Assembly (NCBI GenBank): GCA_937965665.1
Contig: CALCJE010000213.1
Coordinates: 1-20,239 of the forward strand
Source of the DNA: an uncultured Bacteroidales bacterium
GTDB taxonomy: Bacteria > Bacteroidota > Bacteroidia > Bacteroidales > UBA4417
Direction: 5' to 3'
Length of the DNA: 20,239 nt
Shown here one piece after another: positions 14,656-20,239 of the stretch. Each line of letters begins with the position of its first letter. Position 1 is the stretch's first letter. Under the pieces are notes generated by a model that was given only the letters and a program-made list of their open reading frames with translations, had not been told where the DNA came from and did no database searches. Made by a program: the position numbers and the translations under genes.

Positions 14656-16104
14656 ATGGAAAAAGATCAGAACAATATACTTGAGGAGGTTACCAACAGC
14701 GATTATAAGTATGGTTTTCATACCAATATCGAAATGGATACTGCTCCTGTTGGCCTAAATGAAGACACCATCCGTTTTATTTCGGCTAAAAAAGAAGAAC
14801 CTGAATGGCTGCTCGAGTTCAGGCTTAACGCCTACCGCCACTGGCTCACACTTACCGAGCCCGGCTGGGCACATATTCATCACCCGCCTATCAACTACCA
14901 GGATATTATTTACTATGCGGCTCCCAAACGCAAAAAGGAACTGAAGAGCCTCGATGAGGTTGATCCTGAGTTGCTCGATACCTTTAACAAACTGGGTATT
15001 TCGCTTGAGGAACAGAAAAAGCTGAGCGGTGTTGCCGTTGATGCTGTTATTGACAGTGTTTCTGTAAAAACAACCTTTACCGATACACTAGCCAAATACG
15101 GGGTTATTTTCTGCTCATTCAGCGATGCGGTTAAAAATCATCCCGACCTGGTAAAACAATACATGGGCAGCGTGGTGCCGAGTAATGATAACTTTTTCGC
15201 GGCCTTAAACTCAGCCGTGTTTAGCGATGGTTCATTCTGTTATATCCCGAAAGGGGTGAGGTGCCCGGTTGAATTGTCGACCTATTTCCGTATTAACGCG
15301 GCTAACACCGGCCAGTTTGAGCGCACACTCATTGTAGCCGACGAAGGCGCTTATGTAAGTTACATGGAAGGGTGTACAGCGCCCATGCGCGACGAAAACC
15401 AGTTGCATGCTGCCATTGTCGAAATTGTTGCCATGAAAGATGCCGAGGTAAAATATAGTACCGTACAGAACTGGTATCCGGGAAATAAAAAAGGCGAAGG
15501 CGGAATTTATAATTTTGTTACCAAACGGGGTATCTGCAAAGGCAGCTATTCAAAAATATCGTGGACACAGGTCGAAACCGGCTCAGCCATTACCTGGAAA
15601 TATCCCAGCGTGGTGCTGATGGGTGATAACTCTATAGGTGAATTTTATTCGGTGGCAGTTACCAATAATTTTCAGCAGGCCGATACCGGTACCAAAATGA
15701 TCCACCTGGGGAAAAATACCCGGAGTACCATCATCTCGAAAGGTATTTCGGCAGGCCAGAGTAACAACAGTTACCGTGGATTGGTGAAAGTTATAAAACG
15801 GGCCGAAAATGCGCGAAACTTCTCCCAATGCGATTCGCTGTTGCTGGGCGATAAATGCGGGGCTCATACTTACCCATACATTAAGGCCGAAAATCAATCA
15901 TCCATCATCGAACACGAAGCCACCACCTCAAAAATATCCGACGACCAATTGTTCTATTGCAAACAGCGTGGTATAAATTCCGAAAGCGCCATCAGCCTGA
16001 TTGTGAACGGATATGCCAAGGAAGTACTACAGCATTTACCCATGGAGTTTGCCGTTGAGGCTCAGAAATTACTCGCTATCAGCCTGGAAGGAAGCGTTGG
16101 GTAA
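14656..16104 (+). CDS. sufB: Fe-S cluster assembly scaffold SufB
   Basis: This 482-aa core scaffold of the SufBC2D complex is where sulfur and iron are assembled into a cluster before transfer to apoproteins. Conserved family segments include SGVAVDAVIDSVSVKTTF, SFCYIPKGVRCPVELSTYFRI, YMEGCTAPMRDENQLHAA and GDNSIGEFYSVAVTNN. The C-terminal beta-helix has C392 in SQCDSLLLG (equivalent to E. coli Cys405), C401, and E419-H420-E421 (equivalent to the E. coli Glu434 region). Normal length, with no interruption. It is the first gene of sufBCDSE, behind a -7 box and a candidate operator. It is separated from sufC by 121 nt containing two short tandem arrays, the widest gap in the operon. Confidence 0.97.
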   Translation: MEKDQNNILEEVTNSDYKYGFHTNIEMDTAPVGLNEDTIRFISAKKEEPEWLLEFRLNAYRHWLTLTEPGWAHIHHPPINYQDIIYYAAPKRKKELKSLDEVDPELLDTFNKLGISLEEQKKLSGVAVDAVIDSVSVKTTFTDTLAKYGVIFCSFSDAVKNHPDLVKQYMGSVVPSNDNFFAALNSAVFSDGSFCYIPKGVRCPVELSTYFRINAANTGQFERTLIVADEGAYVSYMEGCTAPMRDENQLHAAIVEIVAMKDAEVKYSTVQNWYPGNKKGEGGIYNFVTKRGICKGSYSKISWTQVETGSAITWKYPSVVLMGDNSIGEFYSVAVTNNFQQADTGTKMIHLGKNTRSTIISKGISAGQSNNSYRGLVKVIKRAENARNFSQCDSLLLGDKCGAHTYPYIKAENQSSIIEHEATTSKISDDQLFYCKQRGINSESAISLIVNGYAKEVLQHLPMEFAVEAQKLLAISLEGSVG

Positions 16105-16116
16105 GGATAAATGTAC

Positions 16117-16158
16117 GATGTCGGATGTCCGAAGTCGGATGTCCGATGTCGGAATTCG
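16117..16158 (+). repeat. Heptanucleotide tandem array GATGTCG after sufB
   Basis: Six strict 7-bp units, GATGTCG, GATGTCC, GAAGTCG, GATGTCC, GATGTCG and GAATTCG, then a partial GATA. It starts 12 nt after the sufB stop. GTCGGAT is the reverse complement of ATCCGAC, so this is the same family as the array after thiL, in the same sense relative to the upstream gene. Confidence 0.82.
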
Positions 16159-16186
16159 GATATAAAATCAGGTACAAAATCATCAG

Positions 16187-16218
16187 CACATTAACTCATT
16201 AACACATTAGCACATTAT
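16187..16218 (+). repeat. Octanucleotide tandem array CACATTAA before sufC
   Basis: Four strict 8-bp units: CACATTAA, CTCATTAA, CACATTAG and CACATTAT. It ends 7 nt before the sufC ATG, so it forms part of the translation initiation region of sufC. Confidence 0.8.
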
Positions 16219-16225
16219 ACCACTC

Positions 16226-16972
16226 ATGTTAAGTATCAGAAATCTGCATGTTTCCATCAAGGGAAAGGAAATATTAAAAGGAATAAACCTCGAAGTTAAC
16301 CCCGGGGAAGTGCATGCCATCATGGGTCCCAATGGTACCGGCAAAAGCACGCTGGCATATGTAATATCCGGCCGCGACGGCTACGATGTTACCGAAGGAG
16401 AAATCATATTTAAAGGAAGGAATATACTGGATCTTTCGGCCGAAGAGCGTGCCTGCGAAGGATTGTTCCTGGGATTTCAGTACCCGGTAGAGATTCCGGG
16501 AGTTTCCATTACCAATTTCCTGCGTACTGCCATCAATGAGCAACGTAAGTACAAAGGCCTCGACCCGGTTCCTGCACCAGAGTTCCTGGCAAAAATGGAA
16601 GAGAAAAAACAACTGCTCGAATTACAGGATAAACTGGCCAGCCGTTCGGTAAACGAAGGATTTTCGGGTGGCGAGAAGAAAAAGAATGAAATTTTCCAGA
16701 TGGCCATGCTTGAGCCTTCGCTTGCCATACTCGACGAAACTGATTCGGGGCTCGATATTGATGCCCTGCGTATCGTGGCAACCGGTGTAAACAAGCTGCG
16801 ACGGCCCGACAACTCGACCGTTGTAATCACCCATTACCAGCGACTGCTCGAATACATTGTTCCCGACGTGGTTCATGTACTTTTCGATGGTCGGATTGTA
16901 AAATCAGGAGGCAAAGAGCTTGCCTTGCTGCTCGAAGAAAAAGGGTATGAATGGATCCGCAGCGAATCCTGA
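16226..16972 (+). CDS. sufC: Fe-S cluster assembly ATPase SufC
   Basis: This 248-aa cytoplasmic ABC-type ATPase binds SufB and SufD and drives their conformational change during cluster assembly. Walker A is GPNGTGKST (34-42, Lys40); the Q-loop glutamine is Q85 in FLGFQYPVEIPG, a SufC hallmark; the signature is FSGGE (146-150) followed by KKKNEI; Walker B is LAILDE (166-171); the D-loop is SGLD with D176; the switch His is H203 in ITHYQRLLEYI. Length is normal for SufC. The start is the ATG at 16226, directly after the octamer repeats. sufD begins 27 nt after its stop. Confidence 0.98.
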   Translation: MLSIRNLHVSIKGKEILKGINLEVNPGEVHAIMGPNGTGKSTLAYVISGRDGYDVTEGEIIFKGRNILDLSAEERACEGLFLGFQYPVEIPGVSITNFLRTAINEQRKYKGLDPVPAPEFLAKMEEKKQLLELQDKLASRSVNEGFSGGEKKKNEIFQMAMLEPSLAILDETDSGLDIDALRIVATGVNKLRRPDNSTVVITHYQRLLEYIVPDVVHVLFDGRIVKSGGKELALLLEEKGYEWIRSES

Positions 16973-16999
16973 CCTGACAAGTAAAATAAGAATAAAATT

Positions 17000-18421
17000 A
17001 TGGAAGCAGGAATAGTAGCAACAACATATAACCTCAAAGAGTACCTGCAAGGCGTTATCATTGCCAGGAAGCATGAAATTGGCCTTAACGATACTCCGGT
17101 GGTAGCACAAAAACGCGCTGATGCATTCGAATTATTCTGTCGCATGGGGTTCCCGCATGCCGCACTCGAAAAATGGCGCGGCACCGATCTGTCGCGGGCT
17201 TTAAACTACGAGTACCAGGCTTTGCCTGAACAGCCGTCCGCAGATATTGATATCGAAAAAATATTTAAATGCGATGTGCCGCATTTCGAAACCCTGTTGG
17301 TGTCGCAACTCAATGGCTGGTATGCCGACCGGAATAACCTGTTGCAGGTATATCCCAATGGGATGATTATCGGTAGCCTGGCAGCCGCCTTCAGGAAGTA
17401 TCCCGAACTGGTAAACGCACATTATGGCAAGTATGCCGACGATAAAGCCGACGGGCTTACGGCTTTAAACACTGCCATGTCGCAGGATGGTATTTTTATC
17501 TATATCCCCGACAATGTTACCGTTGAGCAGAATATCCAAACCGTTAACATCACCGATTTCAAGCAGAACCTGTTCCTGAATACCCGTAACCTGGTTATTT
17601 TGGGCGAAAACAGCCACCTGCGGCTGGTTCAATGCGACGATTCCATAAATCATGATGTTACTTTTATAAATTCGGTTACCGAAGTGAAAATCGGACGTAA
17701 CGCTACGCTCGATCATTATAAGATGCAGAACAAAGATGATCATACTACGCTGATCAATTCAATGTTCTTTCACCAGGATGAAGGCAGCAGTTTGAGCACC
17801 AATGCTATAAGCCTCAATGGCGGACTGATTCGTAACCTGTCGCATGTTACCATGAGCGGTAGCCACAGCAATGCTGAAGTGTATGGCTTGTACCTGATGG
17901 ACAGGTACCAGCATGTCGACAACCAGGTATTCATTAACCATGCTGCGCCTGAATGCGAGAGTCGGGAATTGTTTAAAGGCGTTCTGGATGATCATGCCAG
18001 CGGGGTATTCAACGGGCATATCAAAGTACATCGCGATGCTCAGAAAACAAATGCTTTTCAAACCAATAAAAACATCCTGCTTTCTGACAAGGCAACTATC
18101 GACACCAAGCCCTTCCTCGAAATATATGCTGATGACGTTAAATGCAGCCATGGTGCAACCATTGGTCAGCTGGATCCGGAAGCTTTGTTTTATATCCGTT
18201 CGCGGGGTATCAGCGAGGCAAATGCCAAAATATTGCTGATGTACGCTTTTGCAGCCGATGTGATCAATAAAATTTCGATACCTGAGTTGCGTCAGCGGAT
18301 GGACGACATGGTTAAAAAGCGTCTTCGTGGCGAACTTTCGCAATGCGAGCAATGCGTTTTAAATTGCAGCACCCACGAACACCAGAAAGTTGATTTTAAA
18401 ATTGACCTCTCGAAAATCTGA
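17000..18421 (+). CDS. sufD: Fe-S cluster assembly protein SufD
   Basis: This 473-aa paralogue of SufB forms the SufB-SufD heterodimer core with SufC. It is recognised by FPHAALEKWRGTDLS near the N-terminus, the beta-helix region with HHDV/NHDVTF-like strands, the stretch FNGHIKVHRDAQKTNAFQTN, and KCSHGATIGQLDPEALFY (381-398) with C382 and H384, the latter matching the conserved His that helps form the cluster site with SufB. It ends in a short tail with C449, C452, C456, H459 and H461 (CEQCVLNCSTHEH), absent from E. coli SufD. sufS starts 12 nt after its stop, so translational coupling is likely. N-terminal length is normal; the start is the ATG at 17000. Confidence 0.95.
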   Translation: MEAGIVATTYNLKEYLQGVIIARKHEIGLNDTPVVAQKRADAFELFCRMGFPHAALEKWRGTDLSRALNYEYQALPEQPSADIDIEKIFKCDVPHFETLLVSQLNGWYADRNNLLQVYPNGMIIGSLAAAFRKYPELVNAHYGKYADDKADGLTALNTAMSQDGIFIYIPDNVTVEQNIQTVNITDFKQNLFLNTRNLVILGENSHLRLVQCDDSINHDVTFINSVTEVKIGRNATLDHYKMQNKDDHTTLINSMFFHQDEGSSLSTNAISLNGGLIRNLSHVTMSGSHSNAEVYGLYLMDRYQHVDNQVFINHAAPECESRELFKGVLDDHASGVFNGHIKVHRDAQKTNAFQTNKNILLSDKATIDTKPFLEIYADDVKCSHGATIGQLDPEALFYIRSRGISEANAKILLMYAFAADVINKISIPELRQRMDDMVKKRLRGELSQCEQCVLNCSTHEHQKVDFKIDLSKI

Positions 18422-18433
18422 CATTTAGCTCCA

Positions 18434-19666
18434 ATGATTGAAATTACTGAATCAAAAATACAGTCGGTCAGAAGCGATTTTCCCATCCTTTCGCGGAGCA
18501 TTTACGGAAAACCTTTGGTTTATTTCGACAATGCAGCCACCACTCAGAAACCGAAAGCTGTAATTGACGCTATCAGTAACTATTACCTGAACGATAACGC
18601 GAATGTACACCGGGGCGTTCACTACCTGAGCCAGCATGCTACCGCCGCTTTCGAAGAAGTACGGATGAAAGTTGCTGAATTTATTCATGCCGGTAGTGCC
18701 AGCGAAATTGTATTTACACGTGGAGCTACCGAAGCCATAAACCTGGCAGCCTGGTCATATAGCGATACCTTTCTGAACGAAGGCGATGAAATTATTATTT
18801 CCGAACTGGAGCATCATTCCAATATAGTTCCCTGGCAGGTAGCCTGCGAACGTAAAAAGGCTGTGCTGAAAGTAGTTGGTGTTACACCCGAAGGTGAAAT
18901 TAACCTCGAAATGCTTGAAAAGCTGATCAGCGGGCGAACCAAAATGGTGGCCGTCAGTCATATATCAAACACCCTGGGAACCATCAACCCGGTTGCTGAA
19001 ATTGTAAAAATGGCTCATGCACGCAATGTGCCTGTTTTTATTGATGGAGCGCAGGGTTTATCGCATGGCCCGGTGAATGTGCAGGAGCTGGATTGTGATT
19101 TTTATGCATTTTCGGCCCACAAAATGTATGGTCCCATGGGTATAGGCGGGCTTTATGGCAAACGCAGCTGGCTCGAAGCCATGCACCCGTACCAGCTTGG
19201 TGGCGAAATGATTGACAGGGTAACTTTTGAAAAAACTACCTACAACGAAATACCGTATAAATTCGAAGCCGGTACGCCCAATGTAGCCGATGTTATGGGC
19301 CTTGCAGCAGCCATTGAATACCTGAATAACCTGGGTTGGGATTATATAACCACCCGCGAAAACGAGTTGCTTCATTATGCAACCGCCAGGCTGCTGGAAG
19401 TGGAAGGAATTAAAATTGTTGGAAATGCGCCGCACAAAGCAGCCATTGTATCGTTCCTGATGGAAGGAATACATTATTTTGATGCCGGAACCATACTCGA
19501 TCACATGGGAATTGCCGTACGTACCGGTAGCCATTGTACCCAGCCACTGATGGATAGTATCGGAATAAATGGTACCTTGCGTGCTTCAATGGCTTTTTAT
19601 AACACCAAACAGGAAGTTGATATTCTTATAGATGGACTGAACCGGGTAAAAGCCCTTTTTGCTTAA
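18434..19666 (+). CDS. sufS: Cysteine desulfurase SufS (group II)
   Basis: This 410-aa PLP enzyme removes sulfur from L-cysteine and passes it to SufE. The motifs are complete: FDNAATTQKP (31-40), NVHRGVHYLS (57-66), H127 in ELEHHSNIVPW stacking on the cofactor, D204 and Q207 in DGAQ, the PLP-binding Lys230 in SAHKMYGPMG, RVTFEKTTY, FEAGTPNV (278-285), and the persulfide cysteine C368 in RTGSHCTQP. The short loop before Cys368 marks the group II (SufS/CsdA) type rather than IscS. Length is normal. It follows sufD by 12 nt and precedes its partner sufE by 66 nt. Confidence 0.98.
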   Translation: MIEITESKIQSVRSDFPILSRSIYGKPLVYFDNAATTQKPKAVIDAISNYYLNDNANVHRGVHYLSQHATAAFEEVRMKVAEFIHAGSASEIVFTRGATEAINLAAWSYSDTFLNEGDEIIISELEHHSNIVPWQVACERKKAVLKVVGVTPEGEINLEMLEKLISGRTKMVAVSHISNTLGTINPVAEIVKMAHARNVPVFIDGAQGLSHGPVNVQELDCDFYAFSAHKMYGPMGIGGLYGKRSWLEAMHPYQLGGEMIDRVTFEKTTYNEIPYKFEAGTPNVADVMGLAAAIEYLNNLGWDYITTRENELLHYATARLLEVEGIKIVGNAPHKAAIVSFLMEGIHYFDAGTILDHMGIAVRTGSHCTQPLMDSIGINGTLRASMAFYNTKQEVDILIDGLNRVKALFA

Positions 19667-19732
19667 TACTGCCGTAAATACTTGTAACTCTCGCACTCAA
19701 AGGATACTCCGAAAAGTAAAAAAATAACTGCA

Positions 19733-20161
19733 ATGACAATTAATGAAACTATCAGCCAGCTCATAAAGGAGTTTAACCAGTTCGACGACTGGATGGACAA
19801 ATACAATTACCTGATCGAAATGGGACGGACGGTCCCCCTGATCGACGAAACACAAAAAACAGACTCGAACCTGATAAGCGGTTGCCAGTCGAGGGTATGG
19901 CTGAGTTCCGAATACAGGGACGGGATAATTTATTTTACTGCCGACAGCGATGCTGTAATCACCAAAGGTATTGCTTACCTGCTGATACGGGTGTTTTCAG
20001 GACATACTCCGGCTGAGATCATTGAAGCTGAAACTACTTTCCTCGACCAGATTGGACTGAAGGAGCATCTTTCGCCAACGCGCAGCAATGGCCTGTTATC
20101 GATGGTGAAACAAATCAAAATGTATGCTTTTGCCTACCAGGTGAAAGAAAAAAACAGTTAA
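19733..20161 (+). CDS. sufE: Cysteine desulfuration protein SufE
   Basis: This 142-aa sulfur acceptor takes the persulfide from SufS Cys368 and relays it to SufB. The active cysteine is C51 in SNLISGCQSRVWL, at the same number as in E. coli SufE. The N-terminal QFDDWMDKYNYLIEMG and the C-terminal GLKEHLSPTRSNGLLSMV are typical. It is the last gene visible; only 30 nt of genomic sequence follow the stop before adapter sequence begins, so whether the operon continues cannot be seen. Confidence 0.96.
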   Translation: MTINETISQLIKEFNQFDDWMDKYNYLIEMGRTVPLIDETQKTDSNLISGCQSRVWLSSEYRDGIIYFTADSDAVITKGIAYLLIRVFSGHTPAEIIEAETTFLDQIGLKEHLSPTRSNGLLSMVKQIKMYAFAYQVKEKNS

Positions 20162-20191
20162 TCTGATAATTTGAAAATGTGGTAATGAGAT

Positions 20192-20239
20192 AGATCGGAA
20201 GAGCACACGTCTGAACTCCAGTCACTTAGGCATCTCGTA
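20192..20239 (+). other. Illumina TruSeq adapter sequence at the contig end (artefact)
   Basis: From 20192 the sequence is AGATCGGAAGAGC followed by the rest of the 34-base TruSeq read-1 adapter (to 20225), then a six-base index TTAGGC (20226-20231), then ATCTCGTA, the start of the common adapter tail. This is from memory of the adapter, and the match is complete over 48 bases. It is not biological and should be trimmed. Confidence 0.98.

Overview
The window is a 20.2 kb piece of a Bacteroidota chromosome, most likely of a Bacteroidales/Marinilabiliales-type organism. The evidence is the C-terminal two-thirds or so of the type IX secretion translocon SprA, a DUF5020 outer-membrane barrel, a sufBCDSE operon without sufA, and exact matches to the Bacteroidota -7 promoter consensus TAnnTTTG in front of several genes. 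No Shine-Dalgarno-like sites stand out before most starts. The 5' end cuts into sprA. The last 48 bases are not genomic: they read as an Illumina TruSeq adapter with a six-base index, so the 3' end is an unclipped assembly end.

Layout. (1) 3-4070: sprA (partial), then its own promoter and gcvH (glycine cleavage H protein), closed by a strong hairpin terminator. (2) 4864-6931: a DUF5020 outer-membrane barrel protein and an AzgA/PbuG-type NCS2 purine permease, 19 nt apart behind a good promoter and ended by a terminator; probably a two-membrane purine/nucleoside uptake unit. (3) 7060-8694: a tocopherol-cyclase-like protein and, converging on it, a beta-class carbonic anhydrase. (4) 9093-10884: amt and a P-II protein gene (ammonium uptake and its regulator), behind an AT-rich leader with phased A-tracts and ended by a terminator. 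(5) 11052-14228, minus strand: thiL then uvrC, separated by 303 bp made almost wholly of short tandem repeats with hairpin elements set into them. (6) 14656-20161: sufB-sufC-sufD-sufS-sufE, the SUF Fe-S cluster assembly operon, with two more short tandem arrays between sufB and sufC.

Nearly all genes are conserved housekeeping or transport genes. I see no phage, insertion sequence, CRISPR array, RNA gene or defence system, and no convincing undescribed protein system. The most unusual material is non-coding. Two separate tandem arrays (8/9-bp GTTTGAA-like and 7-bp ATCCNAC-like) carry three copies of a CCTGCCTG...CAGGCAGG palindrome, and removing each copy restores the host array's period exactly. 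The 7-bp family recurs just after sufB, in the same sense relative to the upstream gene as after thiL. A 26-bp imperfect palindrome sits over the expected -33 region of the suf promoter and is a candidate operator.
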